Made by a program: the position numbers and the translations under genes
Origin: Pseudomonas sp. N040
Lineage (GTDB): Bacteria; Pseudomonadota; Gammaproteobacteria; Pseudomonadales; Pseudomonadaceae
Direction of reading: 5' to 3'
Assembly (NCBI RefSeq): GCF_015637705.1
Contig: NZ_JADOBE010000007.1
Location: 166,567 to 230,566, forward strand
Length of the DNA stretch: 64,000 bases
In this document: positions 1 through 12,399 of the stretch, one piece after another
How the letters are laid out: every line of letters starts with the position of its first letter
Numbering within the stretch: the first letter of the stretch is position 1
The notes under the pieces: model-generated
The model's database searches: none
Told to the model about the DNA's origin: nothing
The model's input: only the letters and a program-made list of their open reading frames with translations

Positions 1-602
1 AGTGGGTTTACTTCCAGCAGGGCCAGATCGTAATCCTGGAACAGTTTGGCCAGGCCGACGAAGATGTTGGTGAACTGCTTGATCTGGTCACCCTTCAGGC
101 CAAGCTGGAAAGCCAGCTCGCGACCCTGGAACGGCTGGGCGCCGACCAGCGGATCGATGGTGGCCTTGAGGATCTTCTCGGGAGTGTCATGGGCGACTTT
201 CTCGATATCCACGCCACCCTCGGTGGAGGCCATGAACACGATGCGGCGACTGGAGCGATCGACCACGGCGCCGAGGTACAGCTCCTTGTCGATATCGGTG
301 CAGGACTCCACCAGGATCTTGGTGACCGGCTGGCCATTGGCGTCCGTCTGGTAGGTCACCAGGCGCTGGCCCAGCCACTGCTGGGCAAAAGCCTTGGCGT
401 CTTCCTTGCTGCGAACCAGTTTCACACCACCGGCCTTGCCGCGACCGCCGGCATGTACCTGGGCCTTGACGACCCACTCGGTGCCGCCGATTTCATCGCA
501 GGCTGCTGCGGCTTCCGCCGGAGTGTCTACTGCAATGCCCTGGGATACGGGCAAGCCGTACTCAGCAAACAACTGCTTACCCTGATACTCGTGGAGATTC
601 AT
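1..602 (-). CDS. sucC: Succinyl-CoA synthetase (ADP-forming) beta subunit, 3' part missing
   Basis: This is the beta subunit of succinyl-CoA synthetase, which with SucD converts succinyl-CoA to succinate and makes ATP or GTP in the TCA cycle. The first 200 codons are present and the gene runs off the left edge. The start is an ATG at 602 and the protein opens [16 protein letters not shown], the standard SucC N-terminus of the ATP-grasp fold. The nucleotide-binding stretch with [15 protein letters not shown] is intact at about residues 46-60. It lies 179 nt downstream of lpdG on the same strand, as the next gene of the sdh-suc operon. No frameshift is visible. The family and direction are certain; completeness cannot be judged. 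Confidence 0.97.
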   Translation of the reverse strand, partial: MNLHEYQGKQLFAEYGLPVSQGIAVDTPAEAAAACDEIGGTEWVVKAQVHAGGRGKAGGVKLVRSKEDAKAFAQQWLGQRLVTYQTDANGQPVTKILVESCTDIDKELYLGAVVDRSSRRIVFMASTEGGVDIEKVAHDTPEKILKATIDPLVGAQPFQGRELAFQLGLKGDQIKQFTNIFVGLAKLFQDYDLALLEVNP

Positions 603-750
603 GCTTTTCTACCGTCTTCAAATGGGTATTGCGCATTTCAGCACCGTACTTGTGGTACGGCACCACCTGTTACCACTTCCTTGGAAGGATAAGGTCGGTC
701 ATCGAATAGAACCGCTATAGTTCTTGCCGAGGTGACCGCCCTGGTAAAGC

Positions 751-771
751 GGCCCTTACCAGGTAAGGGCC
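751..771 (-). promoter_or_regulatory. Hairpin between lpdG and sucC (attenuator or processing site)
   Basis: A perfect 10-bp inverted repeat, GGCCCTTACC / GGTAAGGGCC, separated by one base, starts 11 nt after the lpdG stop. In RNA the innermost pairs would open to form the loop. No T-run follows it on the minus strand, so it does not look like a complete intrinsic terminator. Seen directly; a role as partial terminator or 3'-end stabiliser within the operon is inference. Confidence 0.45.
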
Positions 772-781
772 AATTCTGGCT

Positions 782-3495
<2,714 letters not shown>

Positions 3496-3581
3496 GCTCT
3501 AGTGTTCCTGTCTATGTTCGTTCTGTTCTGCGTAGCTGCTGCACAAGCTCGGGTGCGACAGCCCCATTCGTTCGTCTGTGG

Positions 3582-6413
3582 TTAAACCGTAAAGGCATCT
3601 TGTAGCAATCTTTCCTGCTGCTCCGCATGCATCGAGGCGTAGCCACATGCGGGTGCAGCCGAAGCGTCCCTGCCCGCATATTCCAGAAACAACGACCGCT
3701 TGTGTGCACTGGCGACACGGCGCATGTGATGCTGACTGCAATACCAAGCGCCCTGATTCATTGGCTCTTCCTGGCACCAGACAATGTGCTTGAGGTTTTT
3801 GTAGGCCGAAATCGCCTCCGCAAGATCACTCTCCGGGAATGGATACAGCTGTTCGATGCGAACGATTGCAATATCGTCACGCCCTTCAAGCCGGCGCTTC
3901 TCGAGCAAGTCGTAATAAACCTTGCCGCTGCAGAGAATCAGACGCTCGATCTTTTTCGGATCATGCTCATCAATCTCGCCAATAACCGTCTGGAATGCGC
4001 CTTCAGCCAGATCCTCGAGTGTCGAGATAGCCAATTTGTGCCGCAGCAGCGACTTGGGCGTCAATGCGACCAAAGGCTTACGCAGAGGGCGAACCACCTG
4101 CCGGCGCAGCATGTGATAGACCTGAGCAGGAGTAGTCGGGATGCAAACCTGCATATTGTGTTCAGCACACAGTTGCAGATAGCGCTCCAGTCGGGCTGAG
4201 GAGTGCTCGGGCCCTTGGCCTTCGTAGCCATGGGGCAGCAGCATGGTCAGCCCGCAGAGCCGGCCCCACTTGTGCTCGCCGCTGGAAATGAACTGGTCGA
4301 ACACCACTTGGGCGCCGTTGGCAAAATCACCAAACTGGGCTTCCCAGACCACCAATGCATTGGGCATGGTGGTCGAGTAGCCGTATTCGAAGGCCAGCAC
4401 TGCCTCCTCCGAGAGGTAGGAGTCGTACAGGTCAAAGCGCGGCTGATCCTCGCTCATGTGCTGCAAGGGCAGATAGGTGCTCGCGTCTTTCTGGTTATGC
4501 AGGGCGGCATGCCGGTGCGAGAAAGTTCCGCGCCCCACATCCTGACCGGTAATGCGTACCGGATGGCCATCATTCAACAGTGTCGCGTAAGCCAGGTTTT
4601 CCGCATATCCCCAGTTGATCGGCAATGCGCCTGCCGTCATTTTCTGGCGATCCTCAAGAATCTTGGCTACCTGGCGCTGCACCACGAGGCCATCCGGCAG
4701 ATCCAGCAGCTTGTCGGCGAGCTTCTGCAAGGTTTTCAGATTGACCCTGGTGTCATAATGACCAGTCCAGACGTGTCCCAGATAGGGGCGCCAATCGACG
4801 AAGAGCTCCTTGTTGGGCTCTTTTACCAGACTTTTGACAACATGCTGACCGTTGTCTAGAGCCGTGCGGTACTCGTCGATCTTGTCCTGAACACCTTGTG
4901 CACTGAGCACACCCGCATTAACCAAAGTAGCGGCATACAGTTCACGGGTCGTGGTCTGTTTGGCGATCTGCTGGTACATCAGGGGCTGCGTGCCACTCGG
5001 CTCATCCGCCTCGTTATGTCCACGACGGCGGTAGCAGACCAGATCAATCACCACATCGCGCTTGAACTGCATGCGGTAATCGACCGCCAGTTGGGTCACG
5101 AACAAGACCGCTTCCGGATCATCACCGTTCACATGAAAGATCGGCGCCTGAATCATCTTGGCGACGTCAGTGCAATATTCGGTAGAGCGAGCATCCTCTG
5201 GACGACTGGTGGTGAATCCCACCTGGTTGTTGATCACGATATGAATGGTACCGCCAGTCTTGTAGCCCCGGGTCTGGGACATCTGGAAGGTTTCCATCAC
5301 CACGCCTTGCCCGGCAAAGGCCGCATCGCCGTGAATCGAGATCGGCAGGACCTTCTCCCCGGCGAAATCCTTGCGGCGATCCTGGCGCGCACGCACAGAC
5401 CCCTCGACAACCGGCGAGACGATTTCAAGATGCGAAGGGTTGAACGCCAGCGCCAGGTGAACTTCCCCACCCTGCGTCATCACATTGGATGAAAAACCCT
5501 GATGGTACTTGACGTCACCCGAACTGAGCCCGGCAGTCTTCTTGCCTTCGAACTCGTCGAACAATTCACGTGGATTCTTGCCGAAGGTATTTACCAGGAC
5601 GTTCAGGCGGCCACGGTGAGCCATGCCGATAACGATTTCCTTGGTGCCGTAGGAGCCACTGCGCTGGATCACTTCATCCAGCAAGGGGATCAGGCTCTCG
5701 CCGCCCTCCAGACCAAAACGCTTGGTACCCGGATACTTGGTGCCCAGGTACTTTTCCAGCCCTTCAGCGGCAGTCAGACGCTCAAGTAGATGCCTTTGCA
5801 CTTCAACTGAGACGACCGGGCGGCCATGGACTTTTTCCAGACGCTGCTGGAACCACTTGCGCTGCTCGGAATCGACAATATGGGTAAATTCAGCCCCGAT
5901 GGTGCGGCAATACGTCTGTTGCAGCGCCTGCTGGATTTCCCGCAGGGTTGCCTCGTTCTTGCCGATATACAATTCACCGGTATGAAAGCGTCCATCGAGG
6001 TCCGCATCGGTGAGGCCGTAATGATTGATCGAAAGATCGGAGGGAGGAGTTCGTTTCCACAGGCCCAGCGGATCAAGCTGGGCTGCCTGGTGACCGCGCA
6101 TGCGATAAGCCTGGATCAGGCGGAGCACCTCGACCTGCTTTCTTTGTTGTTCATTGCTGACGCTACCCGCGGAAGCCGGTGCGGCGCGGCGAGGCCCCTT
6201 GCCAAGAAGAACGAATTGATCACGAATGGTGGAGTGCGAAACGTCGCTTGTAGCCAGGCCGGTTGCCGGGAGTTTCTGGAAATAGTTGCGCCATTCTTCA
6301 GGCACAGCATTCGGATCGTGCAGATAGAGCTCATAAAGCTCTTCAACATAGGCAGCGTTACCACCGGATAGGTGTGCGCTGTTCCACATGCGCTGCATCA
6401 CGCTTTCTTGCAT
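3582..6413 (-). CDS. sucA: 2-oxoglutarate dehydrogenase E1 component
   Basis: Thiamine diphosphate-dependent E1 of the 2-oxoglutarate dehydrogenase complex, which decarboxylates 2-oxoglutarate and succinylates the lipoyl group of SucB. At 943 residues it has the usual length. The N-terminus has the family opening (MWNSAHLSGGNAAYVEELY). The active-site region contains GMAHRGRLN and the diphosphate/Mg-binding GDAAFAGQG, followed by VINNQVGFTT. The C-terminal transketolase-like domain is intact. MQESVMQRMW has a second possible ATG at residue 6; the upstream start is used because AAGGGTGA precedes it. A 231-nt gap separates it from sdhB, which leaves room for its own promoter, but I could not identify one with confidence. 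Confidence 0.97.
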   Translation of the reverse strand: MQESVMQRMWNSAHLSGGNAAYVEELYELYLHDPNAVPEEWRNYFQKLPATGLATSDVSHSTIRDQFVLLGKGPRRAAPASAGSVSNEQQRKQVEVLRLIQAYRMRGHQAAQLDPLGLWKRTPPSDLSINHYGLTDADLDGRFHTGELYIGKNEATLREIQQALQQTYCRTIGAEFTHIVDSEQRKWFQQRLEKVHGRPVVSVEVQRHLLERLTAAEGLEKYLGTKYPGTKRFGLEGGESLIPLLDEVIQRSGSYGTKEIVIGMAHRGRLNVLVNTFGKNPRELFDEFEGKKTAGLSSGDVKYHQGFSSNVMTQGGEVHLALAFNPSHLEIVSPVVEGSVRARQDRRKDFAGEKVLPISIHGDAAFAGQGVVMETFQMSQTRGYKTGGTIHIVINNQVGFTTSRPEDARSTEYCTDVAKMIQAPIFHVNGDDPEAVLFVTQLAVDYRMQFKRDVVIDLVCYRRRGHNEADEPSGTQPLMYQQIAKQTTTRELYAATLVNAGVLSAQGVQDKIDEYRTALDNGQHVVKSLVKEPNKELFVDWRPYLGHVWTGHYDTRVNLKTLQKLADKLLDLPDGLVVQRQVAKILEDRQKMTAGALPINWGYAENLAYATLLNDGHPVRITGQDVGRGTFSHRHAALHNQKDASTYLPLQHMSEDQPRFDLYDSYLSEEAVLAFEYGYSTTMPNALVVWEAQFGDFANGAQVVFDQFISSGEHKWGRLCGLTMLLPHGYEGQGPEHSSARLERYLQLCAEHNMQVCIPTTPAQVYHMLRRQVVRPLRKPLVALTPKSLLRHKLAISTLEDLAEGAFQTVIGEIDEHDPKKIERLILCSGKVYYDLLEKRRLEGRDDIAIVRIEQLYPFPESDLAEAISAYKNLKHIVWCQEEPMNQGAWYCSQHHMRRVASAHKRSLFLEYAGRDASAAPACGYASMHAEQQERLLQDAFTV

Positions 6414-6644
6414 GCTAGGTCACCCTCTTGTAAGGGGAACGCTATCGGCGAAATCCGCTTCAACTTATCAGTCCAGTGCAGCGACTTGGTAAGCCACTAC
6501 GAGTTCCGCAGACAGTCCGGGTACCAGCCCGGATCCCCTGCTGGTCGTCATATTCAAATGGAGTTGCGGCTTTGTGAGCTGCAGCCCGAGACAGAACCAC
6601 TGCACCGGATGATTACCGGTGCCGCGGCAAAATAACTCTGTGTA

Positions 6645-7364
6645 TCAGGTACCGCTTTGCAGCAGCATGTTGCGTACATGCCCGATAGCTTTGGTCGGAT
6701 TCAAGCCCTTCGGACACACATTCACGCAGTTCATGATGCCGCGGCAACGGAACACGCTAAACGGGTCATCCAGAGCCGCCAGCCGCTCTGCTGTCTGGGT
6801 GTCACGACTGTCCGCCAGAAAGCGATAGGCTTGCAGCAGTGCTGCCGGGCCGAGGAACTTGTCAGGGTTCCACCAGAACGACGGGCAGGACGTCGAGCAG
6901 CATGCGCAGAGAATGCACTCATAAAGTCCATCCAGTTTTTCACGCTGGGCAGGCGACTGCAGACGCTCAATGGCTGGAGCCGGAGTGTCATTCTGCAGGT
7001 ATGGCTGCACCTTCTCGTACTGCTTGTAGAAGATGCTCATGTCCACTACCAGGTCACGAATGACCGGCAAACCAGGCAATGGCCGAACGACCAGCTTGTT
7101 ATTGGTCACCGTGGCAGACAGCGGCGTAATACAGGCCAGGCCGTTCTTGCCATTGACATTCATGCCATCCGAACCGCAGACGCCTTCACGGCAGGAGCGG
7201 CGATAGGAAAAGGTGACATCCTGTTCCTTGATCAACGCCAGCACGTCAAGAACCATGATGTCCTTGCCACCGGTGTCAACCTGGAAGTCCTGCATAACCG
7301 GAGCCGAGTCCTGCTCCGGGTTATAGCGATAGACACTGACTTGCAACATGTTGGCTTGAGACAT
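6645..7364 (-). CDS. sdhB: Succinate dehydrogenase iron-sulfur subunit
   Basis: Iron-sulfur subunit of succinate dehydrogenase (complex II), which carries electrons from SdhA flavin to quinone at the inner membrane. Three cluster motifs are seen: SCREGVCGSDG for the [2Fe-2S] centre, then CILCACCSTSC and CRGIMNCVNVCPKG for the [4Fe-4S] and [3Fe-4S] centres. I chose the ATG at 7364 (MSQANMLQV, 239 residues). A GTG three codons upstream is in frame, but AGGGTGG is placed correctly for the ATG and would overlap a GTG start. The gene begins 11 nt after the sdhA stop and is clearly cotranscribed with it. Confidence 0.96.
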   Translation of the reverse strand: MSQANMLQVSVYRYNPEQDSAPVMQDFQVDTGGKDIMVLDVLALIKEQDVTFSYRRSCREGVCGSDGMNVNGKNGLACITPLSATVTNNKLVVRPLPGLPVIRDLVVDMSIFYKQYEKVQPYLQNDTPAPAIERLQSPAQREKLDGLYECILCACCSTSCPSFWWNPDKFLGPAALLQAYRFLADSRDTQTAERLAALDDPFSVFRCRGIMNCVNVCPKGLNPTKAIGHVRNMLLQSGT

Positions 7365-7375
7365 ACCCGCCACCC

Positions 7376-9148
7376 TTAATAAGTACGAATCATGGGTTCA
7401 AATACCGGAACGGTCTTGGGTGCAAAATTCACCGCACGCTTGGTCACGCGTTTCTCGCCCGGGAAGTACAGCGAATGGCACAGCCAGTTTTCATCATCGC
7501 GATCTTCATAGTCTTCACGAGCATGCGCACCACGCGACTCCTTGCGAACCTCGGCAGCTATCGCCGTGGCTTCAGCCACCTCAAGCAGATTCTGCAGCTC
7601 AAGGGCTTCGATGCGGGCGGTATTGAACGCCTGGCTCTTGTCGGCAATCTTCACGCCGCCGATGCGCTCGCGAAGGTCAGCCAGCTGGGCAATACCCTTC
7701 TGCATGTATTCGCCGGTACGGAACACACCGAAGTAGTTCTGCATGCAGTTCTGCAGCTCTTTACGCAGCGGTGCAACGTCTTCGCCCGAGGCACGCTCGT
7801 TAACACCGGACAGGCGCTTGAGCGACAGTTCCAAGTCGGACTCGCTGGCACCACGCAGCTCGATGCCTTCCTTGAGTGCCTTCTCCAGATGCAGGCCGGC
7901 CGCACGACCGAACACCACCAGGTCAAGCAGCGAGTTGCCGCCCAGCCGGTTGGCGCCATGCACCGATACGCAGGCCACTTCACCCACGGCAAACAAGCCT
8001 TCGATGATCTTGTCGTTGCCGTTGGCATCCTGCGTAATGGCCTGGCCATGAATATTGGTCGGCACGCCGCCCATCATGTAGTGGCAGGTCGGGATGACCG
8101 GAACCGGAGCCACCACGGGATCAACGTGGGCGAAGGTCTTCGACAGTTCGCAGATACCCGGCAGACGGCTGTGCAGCACGTCTTCGCCAAGGTGATCGAG
8201 CTTCAGCAGTACGTGATCCTTGTCCGGGCCACAACCATTACCGGCGATGACTTCCTTGACCATCGAGCGCGCAACCACGTCGCGGCCGGCCAGGTCCTTG
8301 GCGTTCGGCGCATAGCGCTCCATGAAGCGTTCGCCATGAGCGTTGATCAGATAGCCACCCTCGCCGCGGCAACCCTCGGTCACCAGCACGCCAGCGCCGG
8401 CGATGCCGGTCGGGTGGAACTGCCACATTTCGATGTCCTGCACCGGCACGCCGGCACGCAGGGCCATGCCCACGCCGTCACCCGTATTGATCAGCGCGTT
8501 GGTGGTTGACGCATAGATGCGCCCGGCACCGCCGGTGGCCAGAACCACGGCCTTGGAGCGTATATAAACAGTTTCACCCGTTTCGATGCAGATGGCGATG
8601 ACACCAACGATGGCACCGTCCTGGTTCTTCACCAGATCTACCGCATACCACTCGTTGAGAAACGAGGTACCACTCTTCAAATTGGCCTGATAGAGGGTGT
8701 GCAGCAGTGCATGACCGGTACGGTCAGCGGCGGCGCAGGTACGCGCGGCCTGGCCACCCTTGCCGTAGTCCTTGGACTGGCCACCGAAAGGACGCTGATA
8801 GATGCGCCCCTGTTCAGTGCGCGAGAACGGCAAGCCCATGTGCTCGAGTTCGAAGACCGCTTCCGGTCCGACAGAGCACATGTACTCGATAGCATCCTGA
8901 TCACCGATGTAATCGGAGCCCTTCACGGTGTCGTACATGTGCCAGCGCCAATCGTCGTTCGGGTCGGCCGAAGCAATGGCACAGGTGATCCCGCCTTGGG
9001 CTGAAACGGTGTGCGAACGGGTTGGAAAAACCTTGGTGACCACAGCAGTCTTGTGACCGCCCTGCGCCAGCTGCAGAGCAGCCCGCATGCCGGCACCACC
9101 GCCACCAATGATGATGGCGTCATAGGAAAGAGTTGGAATGCTAGCCAT
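7376..9148 (-). CDS. sdhA: Succinate dehydrogenase flavoprotein subunit
   Basis: Flavoprotein subunit that oxidises succinate to fumarate. The 590-residue length is typical. The N-terminal dinucleotide fold has [13 protein letters not shown], and H46 in SHTVSAQGG is the residue that binds FAD covalently in this family. The substrate-binding segments HPTGIAGAG and the RGEGG loop are present, as is the late [13 protein letters not shown] motif. It follows sdhD with a 3-nt gap and precedes sdhB, giving the order sdhC-sdhD-sdhA-sdhB. It works as SdhAB bound to the SdhCD anchor. No odd residues were noticed. Confidence 0.98.
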   Translation of the reverse strand: MASIPTLSYDAIIIGGGGAGMRAALQLAQGGHKTAVVTKVFPTRSHTVSAQGGITCAIASADPNDDWRWHMYDTVKGSDYIGDQDAIEYMCSVGPEAVFELEHMGLPFSRTEQGRIYQRPFGGQSKDYGKGGQAARTCAAADRTGHALLHTLYQANLKSGTSFLNEWYAVDLVKNQDGAIVGVIAICIETGETVYIRSKAVVLATGGAGRIYASTTNALINTGDGVGMALRAGVPVQDIEMWQFHPTGIAGAGVLVTEGCRGEGGYLINAHGERFMERYAPNAKDLAGRDVVARSMVKEVIAGNGCGPDKDHVLLKLDHLGEDVLHSRLPGICELSKTFAHVDPVVAPVPVIPTCHYMMGGVPTNIHGQAITQDANGNDKIIEGLFAVGEVACVSVHGANRLGGNSLLDLVVFGRAAGLHLEKALKEGIELRGASESDLELSLKRLSGVNERASGEDVAPLRKELQNCMQNYFGVFRTGEYMQKGIAQLADLRERIGGVKIADKSQAFNTARIEALELQNLLEVAEATAIAAEVRKESRGAHAREDYEDRDDENWLCHSLYFPGEKRVTKRAVNFAPKTVPVFEPMIRTY

Positions 9149-9151
9149 GAA

Positions 9152-9520
9152 TCAGATACCCCAGAGAATCTGTACGCCCCAGACAAACAGCACGAACATC
9201 ACCATGCCGCAGAACGCCTGTACGAGAAACCGCACGCCGGTAGCCCACTTGCCCAAGGCCATCTGGGTCAAATAGTCGGTGGTTATGGTCCACATTCCCA
9301 CCCATGCGTGCACGCTGATAGCCAGCAAAGCCAGGAGCGTAAAAATACGCATCCAGTTTTGCGCAAACAGGCCCTGCCAGTCGGCATAAGTCAGATTCGG
9401 GCTGGTAACCAGAAAACCCAGCAGAAACAGAAAGTAGGCGGCCAGGACAACGGCCGAAACACGCTGCGCCATCCAGTCATACAGACCCGAGCGCGAAAAA
9501 TTCGTTACGTTGGTTACCAT
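9152..9520 (-). CDS. sdhD: Succinate dehydrogenase membrane anchor subunit
   Basis: Small membrane anchor of complex II with three predicted transmembrane helices (about 22-40, 58-76 and 92-115). Residues that matter in E. coli SdhD are conserved at the same numbers: H71 (heme b ligand) and D82/Y83 (quinone site), in HAWVGMWTITTDYL. The length of 122 residues is normal. Its start overlaps the end of sdhC by 7 nt, which indicates translational coupling. Confidence 0.95.
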   Translation of the reverse strand: MVTNVTNFSRSGLYDWMAQRVSAVVLAAYFLFLLGFLVTSPNLTYADWQGLFAQNWMRIFTLLALLAISVHAWVGMWTITTDYLTQMALGKWATGVRFLVQAFCGMVMFVLFVWGVQILWGI

Positions 9521-9888
9521 ATCCAGACTCCCGCCAACACAATCAGCACCACGGAGACCACCAAGACAATCTTGGAGCCCAGCTTGCCGCCTTCCAGCGT
9601 TTCACCAATGCCGGCATCCATGACCAGATGACGCACACCGGCCACCAAGTGGTAGAGCAATGCGGACAACAGCCCCCACAGCACCAGCTTGACCAGCGGG
9701 CTGGTCAGGCACTCCTTGACCTGGGCAAAACCCTCTTCCGAAGAGAGCGACATGTCCAGCACATAGAGCAACACTGCAAGTCCGAAGAACAGGATCACAC
9801 CGGAGATCCGGTGCAGGATTGAGGTGTAGGCAGTGATCGGGAGTTTTATAGTCCGAAGATCAAGATTTACAGGTCGTTGGCTATTCAC
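9514..9888 (-). CDS. sdhC: Succinate dehydrogenase cytochrome b556 subunit
   Basis: First gene of the sdh-suc operon and heme b-binding anchor of complex II. It has 124 residues and three hydrophobic helices. The quinone-site motif SILHRISG (S23, R27) and the heme ligand H80 in LLYHLVAGVRH match the E. coli residues S27, R31 and H84. The start is a GTG at 9888; the protein then begins NSQRPVNLDL, the expected SdhC N-terminus, so the GTG is preferred over any internal ATG. AAGAAG lies just upstream. Its promoter is probably the sigma70 element at 10017-10046. Confidence 0.95.
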   Translation of the reverse strand: MNSQRPVNLDLRTIKLPITAYTSILHRISGVILFFGLAVLLYVLDMSLSSEEGFAQVKECLTSPLVKLVLWGLLSALLYHLVAGVRHLVMDAGIGETLEGGKLGSKIVLVVSVVLIVLAGVWIW

Positions 9889-10016
9889 GGCTTCTTAATC
9901 ACACTGAGGCCCCTGGAAACAGGGCAAGTTGTCGGGAAGTGCACTAGCAGGTACCTATCACCCGAGAGTGACGACCACCAGCGCAACGGAATTTCACCCC
10001 CGGCGGTCGGATGCGG

Positions 10017-10046
10017 AGTATAGGACAGCGCGCCCCTTCGTGACAA
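10017..10046 (-). promoter_or_regulatory. Candidate sigma70 promoter of the sdh-suc operon
   Basis: Read on the minus strand, TTGTCA (10046-10041) and TATACT (10022-10017) are separated by 18 nt. Each hexamer is one or two bases from consensus. The predicted transcription start is near 10010, giving a leader of about 120 nt before the GTG of sdhC. Seen in sequence; activity is inferred. Confidence 0.55.
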
Positions 10047-10159
10047 TGCAAACACCCCCTCCTACTGGCGCATTGTACTTGGGCAAAAAATGGCGTATGT
10101 ACTGCTCGAAAGTGGTGCAAACCCTTCAGAAGCAACGCTTTTGGCCCCTCCAAGGCAAA

Positions 10160-10187
10160 TTGACTTTCAGTTTTTTGTCCCTATAGT
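10160..10187 (+). promoter_or_regulatory. Candidate sigma70 promoter of gltA
   Basis: TTGACT (10160-10165) and TATAGT (10182-10187) are separated by 16 nt, with an A/T-rich spacer (TTCAGTTTTTTG). This is a near-consensus vegetative promoter. The predicted start near 10195 gives a leader of about 50 nt before gltA, whose AGGGAGG ribosome site lies at 10232-10238. Confidence 0.7.
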
Positions 10188-10243
10188 GTTGCCGTCCCAG
10201 AGTCGGGGCTGACAGATGATTTCAAGCAATTAGGGAGGCCACA

Positions 10244-11530
10244 ATGGCTGACAATAAAGCGCAGTTGATCATCGAGGGCTCCGCCCCGGTCGATCTGCCT
10301 ATTTTGAATGGCACGGTCGGTCCTGACGTGATCGATGTACGTGGTCTTACTGCCACTGGCCGCTTCACGTTTGACCCAGGTTTCATGTCGACAGCTTCCT
10401 GCGAGTCGAAAATCACCTATATCGATGGCGACAAGGGCATCCTCCTGCATCGCGGTTACCCGATCGAGCAGCTCGCGCAAAACTCCGATTACCTCGAAAC
10501 CTGCTTTCTCCTGCTCAACGGCGAACTGCCGACCGCAGCCGAGAAGGAAAAGTTTGTCGGCATCATCAAGAACCACACCATGGTTCACGAACAACTGAAA
10601 ACCTTCTTCAACGGTTTCCGCCGCGATGCCCACCCGATGGCGGTAATGTGCGGCGTAGTTGGTGCGCTTTCGGCGTTCTACCATGACTCGCTGGATATCA
10701 AGAATCCGAAGCACCGTGAAATCTCGGCCATGCGCCTGATTGCCAAGATGCCCACGCTGGCGGCAATGGCCTACAAGTACTCCATGGGCCAACCCATGAT
10801 GTACCCGCGCAATGATCTGACTTACGCGGAAAACTTCCTGCACATGATGTTCAACACCCCGTGCGAGATAAAACCGATCAATCCGGTTCTGGCCAGAGCC
10901 ATGGACAAGATCTTCATCCTGCACGCGGATCACGAGCAGAACGCCTCGACTTCGACCGTGCGTCTTGCCGGTTCGTCCGGCGCCAATCCATTCGCCTGTA
11001 TCGCTTCGGGTATCGCTGCTCTCTGGGGCCCGGCTCACGGCGGCGCCAACGAAGCCGTGCTGAGCATGCTGGACGAGATTGGCAGCGTCGAGAACATCGA
11101 AAAATTCATCGCCAAGGCCAAGGACAAGAACGATCCGTTCAAGCTGATGGGCTTTGGCCATCGCGTCTACAAGAACTTCGACCCGCGCGCCACGGTCATG
11201 AAAAAGACCTGTGATGAAGTGCTGGCCGAACTGGGCATCAATGATCCGAAGCTGGAACTGGCCATGCGCCTGGATGAAATCGCCCGCAACGATCCCTATT
11301 TCGTTGAGCGCAACCTTTACCCGAACGTGGACTTCTACTCGGGTATCATTCTCAAGGCAATCGGGATTCCGACCAGCATGTTCACCGTGATCTTTGCGGT
11401 ATCGCGCACCGTTGGCTGGATCTCGCACTGGAAAGAAATGCTCTCCAGCCCTTACAAGATCGGCCGGCCACGCCAGCTGTACACAGGCTACGACCGTCGC
11501 GATTACGTGTCTCTGCAAGATCGCAAGTAA
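10244..11530 (+). CDS. gltA: Citrate synthase (type II)
   Basis: Condenses acetyl-CoA with oxaloacetate at the entry of the TCA cycle. At 428 residues this is the hexameric, NADH-sensitive type II enzyme of Gram-negative bacteria. The catalytic triad is visible as H265 (WGPAHGG), H306 (GFGHRVYK) and D363 (NVDFYSG). The N-terminal extension of about 40 residues before the catalytic fold is present. It starts with ATG after TTAGGGAGG and is transcribed away from the sdh-suc operon from the promoter at 10160-10187. A strong terminator follows 15 nt after the stop. Confidence 0.98.
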   Translation: MADNKAQLIIEGSAPVDLPILNGTVGPDVIDVRGLTATGRFTFDPGFMSTASCESKITYIDGDKGILLHRGYPIEQLAQNSDYLETCFLLLNGELPTAAEKEKFVGIIKNHTMVHEQLKTFFNGFRRDAHPMAVMCGVVGALSAFYHDSLDIKNPKHREISAMRLIAKMPTLAAMAYKYSMGQPMMYPRNDLTYAENFLHMMFNTPCEIKPINPVLARAMDKIFILHADHEQNASTSTVRLAGSSGANPFACIASGIAALWGPAHGGANEAVLSMLDEIGSVENIEKFIAKAKDKNDPFKLMGFGHRVYKNFDPRATVMKKTCDEVLAELGINDPKLELAMRLDEIARNDPYFVERNLYPNVDFYSGIILKAIGIPTSMFTVIFAVSRTVGWISHWKEMLSSPYKIGRPRQLYTGYDRRDYVSLQDRK

Positions 11531-11545
11531 TCCCGCAAGGGATAG

Positions 11546-11575
11546 TGACAAAGGCTGCCTCGGCAGCCTTTGTCA
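11546..11575. terminator. Bidirectional terminator between gltA and the convergent ykgJ-type gene
   Basis: A perfect 14-bp inverted repeat, TGACAAAGGCTGCC / GGCAGCCTTTGTCA, with a 2-nt spacer. It follows gltA by 15 nt. On the minus strand the last codon (stop TGA) of the opposing gene lies inside its right arm. The arms end in short A/T runs, so it can serve both directions. Confidence 0.75.
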
Positions 11576-11839
11576 TTTCTGTGCAGTGGCTTGCTCCAGC
11601 CAGCCGAGCAAGTGCAACGCTTCTGTCCGGCTCGCACCACAGACCTGCGGATCGGCGCTGAATGCCGCACACACGGCCGGACGCTCCGGATTACCGAAGA
11701 GCAGGCACAGATAATCTGCCGACAGTTGCACACAGCGCTCGCCTGCCGCCTTGCCGTTGGGCATGCCGGGAATGGCAGAAGTGATGGATGGCGCTATGCA
11801 ACAGGCGCCACAACCAGCTCGACATTGCATTGAAGACAT
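11573..11839 (-). CDS. YkgJ-type cysteine-cluster protein
   Basis: Small protein of 88 residues with eight cysteines (C6, C10, C13, C14, C36, C45, C57, C67). The pattern CxxxCGxCC near the N-terminus, followed by a PGMPxGxxAGxRCxxL segment, is that of the YkgJ/UPF0153 family, which is thought to bind zinc or an iron-sulfur centre; its role is not known to me. I use the ATG at 11839 (MSSMQCRAGCGACC). The same frame is open further upstream, but that extension does not resemble the family. The ribosome site is weak, so M4 (11830) is an alternative start. The gene is convergent with gltA and its stop codon lies inside the shared terminator. Confidence 0.75.
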   Translation of the reverse strand: MSSMQCRAGCGACCIAPSITSAIPGMPNGKAAGERCVQLSADYLCLLFGNPERPAVCAAFSADPQVCGASRTEALHLLGWLEQATAQK

Positions 11840-12011
11840 CTCGCAGAAAACCAGTGAGCCTGCGATTTTAAAGCGGATTACCGGGCAGGTCATGCCCCCC
11901 CTGCCCTGCCAAGACCTGCAGCTCGGCCAACCCTGCATTTGCCCCATTATTCTTGTGGCCAGCAATGCCACGGCTTAACCTGCGCGGGTTTAATCATCCG
12001 GAGTCAAAACC

Positions 12012-12353
12012 ATGCCGGTCTGGCTGCAAAGCGCTGCCCTGCTGTCTCTTTCGAATATTTTCATGACCTTTGCCTGGTATGGCCACCTCAAGGCACTGAA
12101 CAGCAAGCCCTGGATCATTGCCGCGCTGATCAGCTGGGGCATCGCGCTGTTCGAGTACCTTTTGATGGTGCCGGCCAACCGCATCGGTTACACCGAACTG
12201 TCGGTCGGACAACTGAAGATCATGCAGGAAGTCATCACCCTCAGCGTCTTCGTGCCGTTCAGCGTGCTGTACATGCAGCAACCCATGAAGCTGGACTACC
12301 TGTGGGCGGGCCTGTGCCTGCTGGGGGCGGTGTACTTTATCTTTCGCAACTGA
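12012..12353 (+). CDS. DUF486 / DMT-type small membrane protein
   Basis: Integral membrane protein of 113 residues with four predicted transmembrane segments (about 5-22, 32-50, 68-85 and 93-110). Motifs such as FMTFAWYGHL and KIMQEVITLSVF are typical of the DUF486 family, which is grouped with small drug/metabolite transporters. The substrate is unknown. It starts with ATG at 12012; a clear ribosome site is not obvious (the nearest purine stretch is CCGGAG at 11998-12003). It stands alone between the YkgJ-type gene and a convergent dehydrogenase gene. Confidence 0.85.
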   Translation: MPVWLQSAALLSLSNIFMTFAWYGHLKALNSKPWIIAALISWGIALFEYLLMVPANRIGYTELSVGQLKIMQEVITLSVFVPFSVLYMQQPMKLDYLWAGLCLLGAVYFIFRN

Positions 12354-12399
12354 CCCTGCGCGGACAGTTCGCGGTTGAATGTGCAAATCACGCCAGGCG

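Larger units (their letters stand above)
9889..10243. other. Divergent intergenic region between sdhC and gltA
   Basis: This 355-nt gap without genes separates two divergent TCA units. It holds one sigma70-like promoter for each direction (10017-10046 toward sdhC and 10160-10187 toward gltA) and about 110 nt between them that could take regulators acting on both. The sdhC leader would be about 120 nt long. I see no small open frame with a ribosome site that I would call a gene. Confidence 0.8.
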
